Assembly: GCF_022458985.1 (NCBI RefSeq) | Contig: NC_061779.1 | Span: 20,009,001 to 20,073,000 of the forward strand | Reading direction: 5' to 3' | DNA: 64,000 bases | Source: Mugil cephalus | Taxonomy: Eukaryota; Chordata; Actinopteri; Mugiliformes; Mugilidae | Shown: positions 33,191-48,104 of the stretch, one piece after another | Position numbering within the stretch: the first letter of the stretch is position 1 | How the letters are laid out: every line of letters begins with the position of its first letter | The notes under the pieces: model-generated | The model's input: the letters and a program-made list of their open reading frames with translations, nothing else | Database searches by the model: none | What the model was told of the DNA's origin: nothing | Translations under genes and position numbers: made by a program

Positions 33191-36100
33191 CTAATGAGCG
33201 GAGCTGATGCAATGTGTCCATCCACACCAACACGTGGTGCACGTGGGTTAGCGGGCCTTAAAGGAATGAAGGACATGGAGTTCGTCATGACACAACACAC
33301 TTCCACGCCTCTTAGCTATTAGTAACCTTATCCACACAGCCCTCACGGTGTTGCGGAAAGAAGAAGACAGAGGACAGAGAGAGTGAGGCACAGGCACGTA
33401 GGGGAATGAATGTAGGTCACTGGGCTGGCTAAGGTTGTGCTTCGATAGGAAGGCCGGGCCTGGGGGTGGCTGGAACAGACATGACAGGCTGGCATGTACA
33501 GTAGATGGATGAGGTTGTTCTGAAATGCACAGTGGAAACTAGGAGGAGTTACGAGATACACATGAAGCTGTATTAAGAAGTGGGCTTGCCTCCTGATTTA
33601 GCTCAAGAGCGGCATGAAGAATAGACCTTACACTGCAAACTTCTTACACATGCATGTAAATTGGGTCAGCCTTCAGTAAGACCCTTCCATCGGAACCTGC
33701 TAAGGACATCAAACAAGAGGAGGTGGTGGCAGTTGGACGAGGTTGGTTATATGACTATAACATAGCAGCTGCTGATTGTTCTCTGCCATTCCACACGTTA
33801 GCACTTGAGTGCATTTAATTTAACCTTAACTTACCCTGCTCTATGAATGTACTGTAAGCTATTTAAGAGAGGCTGCACGCTCAAAAAGTGTCTGCACCCA
33901 GTGTCCCCTGTCAGTCTATTTAAAAGACGAAATGACAGACATGAATGGTATGCGAGTGAACCAGCTAACAAGTATGGCCATATTGTAGTTTGTAGTGCAG
34001 GAGGCAAATGAAGTTAAGTGCACTGTTAGCAGTAATAAAAATGATAGCATTTTAACCCGCCAAGTCGTAGGAAAGAATGGAAGGGCCTTTCGGGCGGTAG
34101 GTAAGCAACAAGCAGACTGCAGAGCCACAACACATCAGTTACATAACTGAATAATATGTAATAACAACAGTCTGACAACAAGACCTGGCTCAAAGTCCAG
34201 CCACGTGGCACGTTTTGGACGGATGAGATATGGAGCGGTGCGTCATCTTTTAAAACCACATAACAAATTGTAGAATGTGGAGTAAAATGCGGTGCAAGGT
34301 GGGAAAATACACAATCAATGTAGATACTACTGGACTCAAAACTAATATGAAGCACACCAAGGTTTTACAAGAAGAGTCTTGAAAATATACAATTGCACTT
34401 GCAAAGGAAAGATAGATTCTAATATCTCTTTATGAAGATGGTATTTGAATGGTAACATTAACACACCATGAATTTGAGAATAGTAGGTTTGAGACTGTTG
34501 GAAACAACTTTCATTGGATATCAGCAAATGAGGGGTTTTGGTGAAAAAGATGCAATTGCTATATGTATTTTCTACATGTTTTTTTTTTCCTTTTTGTAAA
34601 AAACACAATGCAATGAAACTCAAACTGCATAGGATCTAAACTGTATCTAATTGTAAAGATCCCCCCATCCCCCCCTGTTACAACACTACATTTCCAGGCA
34701 TGTCAGCTCTACGGAGCTACTTGCTACACAATACACTTGTAATTCTGAATGGAGGCAGTGTTAGCTCTGCTAGCACAAAGTAAACCTCTTTAGCATTCAG
34801 CCTCTAGCTCCTGACCCTCAGGTCTTCCTTTAGAGGACATCTTGTTTCATACACTTGCTTCACTCGCCGCTGTCCCATTATATGAAGCCTGCTGGCTACA
34901 GCTTGGCTAAAATCTTCTATCGGAGTGCAGATAGGGATCAATTCAGTGGGCCAGATGACAAGGTTTGTGTCAACACACGCAGAACACGCATGCCTTTTTA
35001 TTTAAATAGAACACAAAAAACAAATCATGTGCACGGAACTCATGACCTCCCAACAAGCAGCTACAAACTGATGGACCAAGCTCACCTCATGTTGCCACCA
35101 ACATACAACATGAGGACGTAAACACACAGAGCAGATTAGAGGCAGACTGCAGAGGTCTAGTGGATTGAGATAGAGAGCGAGAGAAAAAAAAGACATGGGG
35201 GGTGGAGAGGAATGTCAGTTAAGCTACATTACAGGGTCTTTATCGCCAGTGTGTGAGACAGAGGAAGCAAGTGAGGCAAGGAGAAAATAAAACAGTGGTT
35301 CCTACGGTAACAGCAAGCCTTTGTCTCATAGGTCAAGACCTCTCTTGTGCTCACTGAGTGGAAGATGAGCAAGGTTATGTGTGTTTGTGTGCATGCCATG
35401 GAGTTAGACCCCAAAAGGGAGGAGGGGGGGCTACCATGAAAAAAAAAGGCCGCCAACCACTAATGTCACCATGACAATACCATGACAATGCCGACACACA
35501 AATTCTTCGAAATCAGAATCAGAGGGAGAGCAGCAGGCATGTGAAGACAGCTACAACCTACTACTATATTCACTCATAAATAGAGCCATGATACTTTGCA
35601 ACAAAATAGGTTAAACGTGTATTAGCAATCTCTACCAGTGATCAGGCAGCTTCATGTGCTACTAGAGCATAAATAATCCATACAGTCCGATGGACTTATG
35701 CCTAGCATGGCCACCCAGCCCCCCACACCCATCCTACGCAGTAGAGACCCACATTAGACAGATGAGGCCACAAAACAGCGAGCAAAGCTCTGGCTGATGC
35801 AGATAAACATGCTGAGAACGTGACCTAGGCATCAAGACAGCTTCCTACTCTCACCACAGGAAAAGGCATAGAACAGCTTGAAGTCAGTTTACACAGCCAC
35901 CTGAGATCTGAGAGAAAGACAATTACAAATTGTGTGCACTGTTGAGGTTAGAGCCTCAGTAGCGACATTAATCAACCTAAGGGATCGTGTTATCCAGTGA
36001 TATCACACACTGCACATACGGTGTACCACATATAACCACACGTATGTGGCCACAGTTGATGGCTGAGGGTAGTATTGTCATGCAGCCTCTGTGACTAACT

Positions 36101-39100
36101 ATTGTTTCCAAGGCATCCAAGCTTGAAGTTTTTCAAATCCAACAAGAATGAGGACAACCAGCACCAAAGAGTGTGATGACAACAAAACTGAGATAAAGTT
36201 GGAAGCTGGCTGAGGCATAAGAGGTGTGTACGGGCTACTCCTGCCAAGACGTGGAGAAAAAAAAGCATTACTGACAACACTGGATGACTTCCAAGAACAG
36301 GAGAACGTACCTCGACAATGAAAACAGAAAAGTAATTAACATGCTCACACACTGTTTGTCCGTTGTGCATTCCTAGCCATCTGTCAGTAAGTATACTTCA
36401 TAAAATACAAAAACTCAGTTACAATTTAGGCAACAAAACACCACCACCCTACCTTCCTGATCCAAAAACTGCAAGTCTTCCTTGCAACTTTGGCCCCTGA
36501 CAACATGACATGGAGCTTTTCAAGAGGTTTGCATGATCATTCTGTGTGTATGTGTGTCCAGGTTAATATTTAATCCATCCATCTTGTGGTCTGAGTGCTG
36601 ACAGGCCTGTGTGAGGAAGGGCTCAAGGGGGTATAATGGTGGTCATAGAGAAGGAATATGGGCTGATGGGGCTGTCCCACCAACCTGTCCATTTGATGAG
36701 TTCACTCTATTAGCTCAGTTTGGACCGTGCCTGCAGTGTAAACACTCAAGTGAACCTTTATCACTCAGGGGCTGATATGCCGGCCGGCTCCTTCTTATCG
36801 TTATGGAGACTGACCAAAGTACGGGCTCTGGAAGCGATTGACATTGGACTTTAGCTGCAGTCTGTGGCAGATGAGCCATATGATAGCTAACAAATCATGC
36901 TTTTATTAGGTCACTTACCTTCTGAATTCAGGGTCAGTGAAAGTTAAATGAACCCACAGCACAAAGCAAATTTTGACAGCTATTTTTAGACTTGAAATGC
37001 CCCACAGGTGCCAGTGTCAGCAAATTGCAGTTGCTAAAAAAAAATGAAAATGAAAAAAGAATCTCATTTTTATTTCCATGGCTAGATTTTTCATACAAAA
37101 TAAAATTCCATTAGCAGACTCATACTCTTGTTTCTTAATCCATCACCAAGTGCATTACTTCTGTTTTTAGAACAAAGATTGCAGCAGAACGTTGTAGATG
37201 TCGCCATGACACCTCCACAGTTACTTACAGGTACTTGATGTGTAACAGAACCTAAAATTAGATCCTAAAAATGTATTTTGAACACTTTCTTCCCACTAGT
37301 CTAAAATAGCACTTGTTATGGAAGCAAAATTGATCAGCGATCATTTCCATGCAATTTTACAAGCACTTCCAATCTCAAGGAAGCTTGTTTAAAAGCAGAG
37401 AATAAAAATATATTCATATATGATTTATGTCTCACTGGTTCAAACTATGTGGTAGGATGCTTGGTGACTGTGTTTGCTGCTACATAACAGAGCCATTAAC
37501 GTGTTTCTCATTCTCTCCTAAATGAATATGACTTATTATTCGTTACTGGCAGTGTAACTCAAGATGATGTGTAGTGTAGTGGTCCAACGTCACGTTCGGC
37601 ATCCACTGCTGCATCGGGTGGAGGAATAAACCCGGAAGTTACATTAACCCCAGTGGACTCTGTATTGACAGCGTGTTTCGTGTCAGAATAAAAAATAAAT
37701 GTCAGTCTGCACTCACAAGACAAGAGCCCGCATAACCCAACTAGACTGTAAAGGGACAGAAGGTGCAATGTGACAGTGTATCGTGTTACCTCAAAGGTCT
37801 ATGATGACCTGACCCTGTGCGCTGGCTGTTTATAGCACACCATTATGCGATGGTGAAGTGAGCCGGCATGCATGTGTGTGTGTCCGAAAATAACCTCATG
37901 AAAAAAAAAAACAACAAATTCTTGTGAAACAATCATTTGAAGTGGCTGTAGGTTTTGGGGGAAACAGGTGCAGCAACATAATATTTAAAAAATCAAGCTC
38001 AGACAGAGTCTGTATCCTCTTTGCTTTCAGATATCTTGGCTTTCCTAGGTTAGATTTGGCTTCTAGTAATAATAAATAAGATTTACTTCCGAATAATAAC
38101 ATGTTAAACGCTGTAATACTATTAGATCACATGCTAAAGTGTTAAGAAATCTCTATTTAAAAGTAATAATTTCCAACAAACTGATTTCACAGTGCATCCT
38201 TGTCTGGCTCAGAGAAACATAACCAGACGGGGGATTTGAGCAACAGGCCATGATATATTTGCAGTTTTTATGAAATACTATAATAAAATGTTTCTGTTTT
38301 GGATGGAAAAGTGACACAGCTGCAGTATTGCCAAAGCTTACCCAGGTACTCCAGTGTGTTAAACGTATTAACAGTTGAACCAATGGCAGCCTCGACCCCC
38401 ACTGGTCCCCAGCTGCTAAAGTTACAAATGGCTAACAAACCTATCCTTAAGCAACCTCTCAGCTCTGTGCCAGAGGCTGGCTCCTGGCTGCAACTTTGTA
38501 CTTATTTCCAAATCAGTCACAAGGATCAAGCAGGCCACCATTACAAAATGTCCCTGCAGTATATTTTAGAGTGGAGAAACTGCTTCAGTCTTTTCCAGCT
38601 GCATTTATCACTTGACAGACGCAGGGCTGGAGTAAAAAGACAGCAAGCAAGTCCAAAAAAAGCCTAAGGTAAAATGAGGGCAACTGGACTTGTGGGGTTC
38701 CAAATCCAAATAATTACAATGAGAAAATGGCAAAAACAATAGCACTGATTAAATGTGCAAATGCAAATAAGACAAAAGTATTCTGGACGCGTACAGTCTG
38801 CCAGAGATATGTATTATATGTATTATATGTTTCCCCCTACTTTCAGTCTGCTATATGTAACTACTGATCACATTTCTTCCAAAAACGTCGACAGTGAAAT
38901 TTAATTACAGTAGCAAATTAAAATTAAGGTGGCAAGAAAAGCAATAACACTTAAATTAGAAACATAAATAATGAATAATCAATACAAGCACTAATAGGGT
39001 TGTCAAAGTCAGACCACAGCATTTAACAAGCGCAAAACTGATTATTTATTATCTTATCTTAATTGGATAGGCCAACAACCTCTCAGAGTCACTTTGTTGT

Positions 39101-42100
39101 AAACAACGGCAACAACATCTCATGATGCGTATGACTACGTTGCTGTTGCTTCTCTGTCCATCACCACATGACATCCATCTGAACAATTTCATTGGGCCGG
39201 CAGATTTTAACAGAGAAAAGCATTATTTTCTTTTCTTGTCTTTGTTCCAAATCGACTAAAATATTGGCTTGCGATGTTCTCCTACTTCTTAAGATGTGTA
39301 AACCTGTAAAACAATCCAGCTGGATTATCTGGAAAATGCGTTTTTTACAAGGGTGAAAACTGTTTCTTCAGAGCTTAAGATACTTTTTAGAGATGCATCG
39401 CTCTCAGGGGACAGTGATGTTGATTAAACTATGCAATATTATATTAAGTAGTCAGTTCAGCTTTGAATGTATACCCCAACAAAATTTCATATATTTTCTT
39501 ACTATATTATTGTTCAAGAGAATAGAGCGAACTCACTCCCACTCACACTAACATTTCTCCATAATGCTTTTAGGCGTCTACTTGTACCTTTAAGGGAATA
39601 AGAGGATGGGGTAGTGCAGAATACACCAGCACTGAGAAGAGAACAACATGGAGTTAAGAGCATTTCTCTCATCTCAGACAGCTGTGACTCTGTGTATCTT
39701 ATTTCATTTTCCAACACTGGAGGCTGACTTCCCCCTTTCAGGCTGCCAAACCAGCCTACATGTTTGTGGGGAGGCAGCGAGCAGCACACAGGCCTGGTGA
39801 CTGAACAACACTCAATTTGCTACTGTAGTGGGATCACTATAACAAAAGACCAAAATGTTCTTTTTGGTTGAACTGTAATTCACTAATCCACACACAGATG
39901 TTTGCAATCCAAGGACGAATTTGGTCATTCACGGCTTTATACTCCTTAATCACTTCATACTACATAAAATACGCTTTACTCGTAAGCTACACCGCTTACT
40001 CACAGTGGTATGGTTACGCTGTTTCTCATAAAGCTCTAAGTTTGAAAGAATTTCTTTAACTGGCTCTGGCACATTGAGAAGCGCTCATCCATAACAATGT
40101 TGGCATTGCCTTCGTCATGTTAAGAAGAATTGTCAGTTTCCACACAAGTTCCAAAGACTTCCAAGCTAAAGACCTCACGTGAATACCACACAGGCCTAGT
40201 CAGTAAAACGAGGTTAAACCTCATGCTTCTGTCCAAGCTGATACAGGGTTAGGGTTAGAATGTGAGAGTAGATAAAACCAGTGATAGATCATTGATGAGG
40301 ATTTCTGTGCGCTGTGCCTCACGTGGACGAGGATCTGAACCCACCGCCTCAACTGCAAGTCTGCAAGAAGGAGTAAATCTTCCAAAAACATGCCTGTCTT
40401 CCATGACTGGACATTGAAGGGATGTTAAGCAGCCCAGAAACACAGAAAGACATTTGTTTCAGGAAACCGGTCAAAATACAGATACAGCTTATGCGCAGCA
40501 TCCATCCCCGATCATTAGCACAGACAATCTCCTGTCTAGAGCTGCTTACTCTAAGTCCGCCCGGAGGCCCCCCAATCCTATTCAACCCAGAGGGACTTTA
40601 CCAGAAGGAAGGCTCAGGGGGAATAGACCTAGCTCAGATGAAGGTCAAAATTGGCTGACAGGGGACACGAGTTGCAAAACAAACAGACCATCCACCTGAC
40701 CACAAACAGCCACAGAGTATTACAGTGAGGGCGCATTTAGACTGGAAATAGCACTGTGTGAAGAGCCTGCATTGGTGTGGCTGTCTTACTACAGGTACCA
40801 GCAGAGAGAGGAAATCTGATCCGGCAAGTCAAGTTTAAATAACACACCCATGAGTTTGATGTTTTCTCACCAAAACACTCACTAGCTACGGATTTTGCAA
40901 CTTTAGAAGCCGTGGCAAGGATTTAATCATTCATTTTGGGAAATGTGAGATAAACAGAAGAAATAAATTTTGATTGCTGAAAGATGTTCAGATTTTTTTT
41001 CAAATGTTGCACTACATTTCATAACAAGTCAAAGCAGCATCTTTTGCCAAAGCCCTCTAAAGACCCCTGTTTTGCCGTTTCAGTGGCCTTAATAAAAGCG
41101 TTGAGAGAGTGCTACTGCAGGTCAGAATCCACTCCACTTTGGCAGCGATTTTGCTCTGTGTGTGGCCATTTTGTCCGTTTTTTTAAATTTTTTTTATTAT
41201 TATTTCAAGCATGCTCAGTGATCCGCCCGTAACGCAACACACTTTCCTCTAGAAGCTCATTACATTGGAGATGCTCTGGCAGGTAACCATAGGATCTAAA
41301 AACAATGTCTCAAACTCCATTTTTTCTATCTATAAAGTAGGTCAGTGAGAGCTGCCCTAAAGCTGTCAAACATACTTGTCTACATAAATTTCTTCATGCA
41401 GCCATGAGCATTGGGAGAGTGAACCTGAAAGTCCTGTTTGAGGGGCTGAGTTAAGAAAACTCTGCCTCTTACTCTTGTCTACACCTCTCCAGGCTCCAGG
41501 CACTAGCTAATTACAGGTCTCAGGTTCCTGGGGACAAAACTGTCAAGAGTGCAGAGGCTCAGCCGGATAGAAACAAACAATAGAAACAACTGCGGCCTGA
41601 GCAGGTCCAGAGGTCGGACAGGTTGCTCCCAAAGATGTTTTTCACGAACTGTCTGTGACGGATTAGGCAGTCAACAGTTGTGCCCATTTGAATACAACGC
41701 TGAGGACAAATTACAGACAGCAGTACTTCCTGTGCAAAGTTTGCATGTAAGAGTGCTCAAAGTGGGAAAATAACTCATAACATAGGGAAATACAGAGGAA
41801 ATGTGTTGAAATCTAACCCCACCCACATGGTATTCACTCGTATGTTAAAACAAATGCTATTTGCATTTGCTATTTGATCAGGGTTTGGTTTGCAGATTTT
41901 GACATTATCTTAAAGAACATTTTTTTTGCAAACACTGAACATGATAATTATGTTTACTCGGTCAACAAAAAAAACAGACAATGTTACTGTGATGCATTAC
42001 GTAAGAATAAATATACTTTTTTAAACCACGCTCACTGGAATGATAAGGTGTGTAAAAATGGTCCCGAGTGAAGACCTTTGATCCCGGGGCAGCCGTCACG

Positions 42101-43479
42101 CCAATGTGGAGGCTGGCTTTAAAACTTTTACTCAGGACGGAGCATCTGTCAGCAGGTCTCACTTTCAGGGATGAGAAAACCAGCCACAAGAGTTTGGACA
42201 GCAACAAACTGTCAAATGAACTGACACATTCATCCCCTGAAGGAACTAGCAAGGGACAGTTAAGAATCAACAATTTAAATGATTACCTACAGTCAACTTT
42301 ACTTTTGTTTAGCCTCTTGGACAGGTACAGCCGGATTTTACTCGAATGTCACTTTGGTGACATTTGTTTGGTGACAGCTGGTGGGTTCCCTTATCTGACG
42401 CAAAATCAATAGCTGATAAACAGAATGAAAGACTTAAATGCATAAATGATTTGGAGGGCAACATCAGTGGCACACTAACAGAAGTATTCCCGGCTACAAT
42501 TTGCAGAGGAGAAAAAGGTACACACACTTTGCGGATTACTTTAGGGGCTACGACACGGCACCTGCCACTGTGCACATCCATCAATTTAACACAGAAAAAG
42601 GTCGGTCATAAGCAACACCAAAAACTAGTTAGTTCAAGGCGACATTCACAGCCCGTCCTGGAGTCTGATATATTGCCCCAACAGATTCCCCAGCTAAACT
42701 TCCACCCGGGACTCCTCCATTTCTGTCAGGCCCCATTTCCTGTCACATCTCTGCTTTGTAATAAAGCCAGACGCGTCCCAAAGACAAATATTTTTTCACT
42801 ATTAATCTTTCAACATGAATCCCAAACCACATCCCTAAGAAGAACTTTGGACACAGTGCACACCCAAGGGGTCAGGTGAAGGTGTCATGCGTACAGCCAC
42901 TGGAGCACTTTGCCTCCTGAGCTTCAGAGCGAACAGAGGTAGCGTTATGTATACGTTTTGTTTTGTTTGTTTTGTATTTTGGCGTTTGCTACGTTTAATT
43001 TATCTCATTGCTCTGATCTTTCAATTACTGTCACTGTCACCAGTCATCAAACATGCTGGCCACAGGTCGTCATAATGAGCAGCACTAATTAGCGACAGCT
43101 TCTTCGGGAGCTATTAAGAGCAATAGGGAGCACAAACAAGCCAATAAATAGCCTTTGTGTTGGGAGCACGGCTCACTAATGAACAGCTTACATCACTGGG
43201 AGATGTTACCCACTGATGGGGGGCTCTGGCTGCGCAGGCGTGCACACTAAACAGCTCCATACAATAACAATGCTTCTATGACCCTGGAACATGTTAGTGA
43301 GGTGCCTCAGAGGGCTGCAAACCACGAACCTGCACAGGACAAACAGAGACAGCGTGAAACTGCAAGACGCGCGCTGCCTTGCAGGCTGCAACCACCTCTG
43401 TGCACCACTCAACATTCCCTCACAGGCAGCCTGAGCTGCTGGGTGCCATTCTTGGATAAAAGGCCAAATTAAGACATCT

Positions 43480-43830
43480 ACCTTTCAGCAAAACAGCGCA
43501 ATCCGGAGACGCCATATCCTCGGAGAGTCTCGCGGTGTGCCGAGAAGCGGTCGTTGCAAGAGCGAGCGAGGGAGAGAGGCTGCAGCGGAAAATTCGACCC
43601 CGACGCCGACCACGTCCTTGTTTGTTTCCCCACGGCGCTGCCGCTGTCAAAAATCCCCCACCACGTCCATACAAAGCAGAGCCATGGTGCTCACACCCGC
43701 AGGAAGTGACCTCATGACTGACAGCTGGCCGGGAGAAAGCGCACACCCCCACGACACACCTATAGTTTCAGCGAATAGAAAGCGAGCGGCGGATTCTGTT
43801 GTGAAGGACGCCCCCTAACCCCAGCGAGAG
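43480..43830 (-). promoter_or_regulatory. CpG-rich candidate promoter / untranslated first exon of ppara
   Basis: The most CpG-dense stretch between ppara and let-7 (about 43495-43650 especially). On the minus strand it contains GATATGGCG (YY1-like) and ends in a plausible donor GAAAG|GTAGAT (exon edge 43482). It lies 11 kb upstream of the first coding exon. CpG-island first exons are usual for vertebrate PPARA, so this is the best candidate start. Transcription is not proven. Confidence 0.4.
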
Positions 43831-46800
43831 CGAGGAGGGCCGGAAAATGCGCTTCCTCCAAACGTGCTTGGTGCAAACCCGAAACTTTAGAGAGCACAGA
43901 GAGGCTTGCAAGTGCAAGGACAGACGGTAGAGAGTTACGGTTACGTGCAGTGGATCTGAACAGAAGGGACAGAGGCTGGCAGAAAGAAGCCTGCATACCA
44001 GCCTGCAGTGTCCTCATATGACCCTCACTCACTCTCCTGCTCCCAATGTTTTGCTCTTAACTACTTAGAGTCAGGTCATAAGGTACACTAGGGAAGACAA
44101 GTGCATTCTAATATTAAGAGTCCTGCACCCAATCTTACCTCCATGAATGGTAATCAATCCAGTCAAACAGCACCATAAAAAAAGAAAACATTGCAAAGAA
44201 AAAGTATTTAAAATAAAATTAAATATTCAAGCATGATAAAAACTGGTTAAAAGCACATGGGCCTCCAGGTATATAGGCCTACATCAGGGCAAACTACTTC
44301 CTCCGAAAATGATCCTTCAGTTTACTTACTTTACTTTGAATCACCACCTTCCTTATGCTGTTTGAACACAAACCTTCATGAAACTAAGTTTTAGTGCAGG
44401 ACTGTTATATCAGCGTGCACTCCTTTTCACCAGTGTACCTAATGGGCTAGCGTGATAAAGTGTTTCCTGCAAATAGATGAACCCCAAAACATTAAGAAAA
44501 GGCCTTGATCATCAGAATAATTCACGCTGCAAGAAGCGCACACAAAAACTAAACTGTTTCCAGGACACCCCAGAAGTGACGACCTGGCTAGGATTTGAGT
44601 CTCAGAGAAACTTGACATCATGGCCGACAGTGCATATGCTGATGTAGACAAGCGACTGATCAATCCAAGGTGTTCAAAACTAATGCAGAATAGATTGAAG
44701 GTTTCTAGTGCGCTCTTATGAGACAGTATTTTTCTGTGCTGATGTTCGTTTGGAGGGAGTAGACCAAAGAGCGCCTGTGGAGCAACGTGTCTCACAGCTA
44801 GATGACAGAAAGCACCAAAGCATGTGTTGCTCACTGATAAGCAGTTAAGGATCAGAATGCATTTCACTGGTACCTTCGAATGAGTTTGTCTCTAGATGTC
44901 ATTAATACACAAATGGACGCATTGAGTAAGTAAATAAGTAATAAGTAAGTAAATACTCCGCCACAAAAGGAAACACTGCTTCCAGAGTAGTGGAATTATG
45001 CATAATATCACAAATTCAAATAAGAAGAAAACAAAAACAAGAAAAATAGAGTGAGTGTTAGATTATACATCAGTAGTGTTGGTGCAATAATACGTTAGTG
45101 GCAATGGTGTAGTAGGGTGAGGTGGAGTTCATTTCAACTGCAGTGATTTGAGATCTATAATCATCCTATTTGATTGCATGTATTTTTATTTATTTATTTT
45201 TTATATTTGCAATAAACACTGTACATCCCAAAATATATTGCAGGCTGTTGCTCACAATAGTGCAAAGAATGACTGAAGGACCAGTCAACGTGGGATGAAT
45301 AACATAAACAAATAACAAATGGAAAGCATGCATAAGATCACATGCCAGTTCATTAGGTACGCTGGTGAGAAATGAATGTGTTCTTATATAACAGCCCCAC
45401 TCTAAATCACATCTTCATGAAGGTTACCGCATTCAGCACGGGTTAAAAATAACTCAAGAGAGCTGTTGATTCAAGCAAGTCTTCATTTTGGAGACCTTGG
45501 TTTGTAGTACTGAAGAGAACAGCTGGAGGAACGAGGTAAACATGCATCTGTAATCTGACTAAAGTGTACATACGATCTGATTGTAATACAAATACACAAA
45601 GTAGCAGATGCATGTTAAGTGACAGTTTGGTAATGGATATAAATAAAGAGTTTAGTGATAGCACTTGTCTTAGTTATTCCATCGAAGGTGACCTACCTGC
45701 TGTAATGACTGAATATAAGAGGTATCATGGGCAGGCTGGAGAATGACGCATTCAGGTGGGAGTGGATAACTGCTGAAGTTTGATGAGGACCAGGACCACA
45801 GATGAGCTCCACGGGTCAGAAACACCACACATAAAACCACAAGCTGCATCCTCAAAAGTGAACATACAGCTGAATTTCCACCTTTATGAAGCTGGTTTAA
45901 CATAAACTGAGCATTAAAACATTCATGAAGGGGGATTTAGTGTGAGACTGTTATGTTATAATGCACTAGTTTACCTAAAAAATTGACAAATGAGTGTTTA
46001 GTCAGTTCTTCTACATAAACAGTTTTTCCAAACTATGAGTAAGTGCCTTTGCAGGCGGACAGACTAGAAGTTTAGTGAGTGTGTAATCTGGAGGGAATTT
46101 GTTTATGCTTTGTGTGGAAAGACACTTGCTTCAGACCTGCTTTTGCTGAAGCGCAATCACGAACTGTTCCCAGAGCGGTCCATTCACGATCTTAAATGCT
46201 TCACTTTTAATAGGGACGTTTGTTTTATTTTTACACCAACAACCCTATTGAGTAGTTCGAAATTCAGTAAATCTTCTTTCCTTCTCTCTAAGTGAAACAT
46301 ACTGAGCTGGACGGTCCATTCTCAGTCCAAGTCACTTCTGTGGGTTCCCTTTTGGATCCTGACTGGCCACCACACTAATTGTGAGACAAGAAAATCATGT
46401 TTTTAAGTAAGCTGCTTTAAATTAATCATTCGCTGATACATCCTTTAGAAGTTAAGCGCCTGCTGAAAATTACAGGACTGCAGAAGTCTGATGTAATTTT
46501 TACTGATCACACGTTTCATAATCAAATCCCCACATTTCCAGATGCCTTGGCAACGTGGTATGATTTATGGGATGTTAACCAGTTCATTCGCCCTTCTAGT
46601 TGTGCATAAGAAAATTCTGCTCTGTTCAGGGGAATCACGTAGCAGCTGGAGAAAACATTGTGTTCCAGCCTGACACCAGCCCAAGTTGTGAGGATTTCCA
46701 GTCAAACTGTCGCAATATACTGCCCATTAATGAAGCGGCCCTGTATCTCCGGCCAAATGCTGAGTGTGCAACTCCGTTCGTCAGTTGCATTTCTCTGCTC

Positions 46801-47189
46801 TCTTATTTCTACATCCCATTCCCTGTCCAGCTCCCCATCACACGCCTTTGGAATGTGGGTGTCGCTCCGCAGCTTGGCTCAAGACCTGGCAGCAGATACT
46901 GGCTGTTCTGCAGCATGTGTCCTGGGACCACATTGGACTTTCACAACCTCCACGCATATTCAGCACTTACAGCACACTCATAGCGGTGGCCAAAGTGTTC
47001 TTCTTTAGTATTATTTGATGCCTCTTTATGTAATCAGCCCTTTAATGCTGTGAATTGCCATCTGATGTTCATCTAATATCTCCTGCAGTCTTGATCTACA
47101 TGCATATTCCATGAACTCTTCAGTGTTCTTAACTCTGGATGCATCTCTGTGTATTCAGTAAAAAGTGAACTGTTTCATCATTGTGAAAA

Positions 47190-47400
47190 GTATATAGAGA
47201 GGGGGTTGTGGTGGGCTGTGGTGGCCAAGCTCTTAGCAAAGCTGCTTTGGGATCATCAAGTCCCTGGTTCAACACCTCCATGTTCATGGCTGAGGTGTCT
47301 TGAGCAAGTACCCAAACTACTAAACTTCTTGGCTGCTCACTGCAGCAAATGCATATCAAGAATTTGAAATCACTGTTCAGTAAGCTCTAGCTAAATGCTA
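47190..47400 (+). mobile_element. Degenerate tRNA-derived SINE
   Basis: GTGGTGGCCAAGCTCTTAGC is followed by a B-box-like CCTGGTTCAACACC and then a conserved-order tail (GAGGTGTCTTGAGCAAGTACC, with GCTGCTCACTGCAGC). The order matches teleost tRNA-head SINEs. No target duplication is visible. Confidence 0.6.
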
Positions 47401-47925
47401 CTGTGCTACTGAATGTAGGCTTTACTTGTGAGCGGGGGAACTTGTTATATTCTTGTTGTTAACTGTTGTGACTGATTATTAATGTGTTCACGGCATTTGG
47501 AAGTTGCAGCAGGTTAGAAGTACCAGTGTGCACTAAGCATGCAAATGCATTCATGACCTTGGTAATAGTACTCCGATGGAACAATCCCGCTTGATGGATT
47601 TCTCTGGAGCATTCATCCATGTCTCACCATTTTCATCAGGGGATGGAGTTTGCTCAGTTGTTATTGTTGGCAACGGAGCAAAAAAATCTGTTGCCGGATC
47701 CGCTGACATGTGGGACTGATTTCAACCGTGACTCCTTTAGGATAGCAGGAGGTTCTGTGTTGGTCTTGGATAGAAGAGTTTGACAGAACAACCCCAACTT
47801 AAGGCATTTGAGTGAAGACTTAAAATTAATCTGTGATAATAAGAATATATATATATTGTAGATTCTTTATGTTTTATTCTTTATGTTTTTTAAGTTGTTA
47901 AAAGCTTTTGTGTGTGTGTGCCTGT

Positions 47926-48104
47926 GTCAGGCTGCATCCTGCTGGGGATGACTGCTGCCATCAAGGAGTGTCATTGCTATGGGGTTGGGGATGCCTGGTC
48001 TGGATGAGTGGTGCATCCACACATTTCCCAGCACAACTTTGAATTGTCACAAGATGGTCAATACTGTTCACTTCTCCTGTCAGTTGTTGTGGCTGATCTA
48101 TGTA
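47926..48104 (+). mobile_element. Tc1-like transposon right-end fragment
   Basis: Blocks GTCACAAGATGGTCAAT, CTTCTCCTGTCAGTTGTTGT and GGCTGATCTATGTA match the right terminus of the same family as the 24.0-kb copy, in the same orientation. The left part is missing. Confidence 0.65.

Larger units (their letters stand above)
32581..43479 (-). other. Non-coding region, probably the ppara 5' UTR intron
   Basis: No coding exon was recognised. The first coding exon of ppara begins with a true acceptor at 32581, so at least one untranslated exon must lie upstream; this interval is inferred to be largely that intron. It contains a dispersed repeat fragment (32755-33010), a perfect hairpin (33078-33115) and an ORF-rich stretch (42068-42879). 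Confidence 0.5.

Noticed and set aside
38299..38667. 122-codon plus-strand ORF
   Set aside because: No recognisable domain, splice context or homolog; probably chance.
40246..40258. TTAGGGTTAG, telomere-like
   Set aside because: Fewer than two full units; not an interstitial telomeric array.
42364..42879. 171-codon plus-strand ORF
   Set aside because: It starts at TTG, has no recognised domain, and lies in a region where other frames are also open; not supported as a gene.
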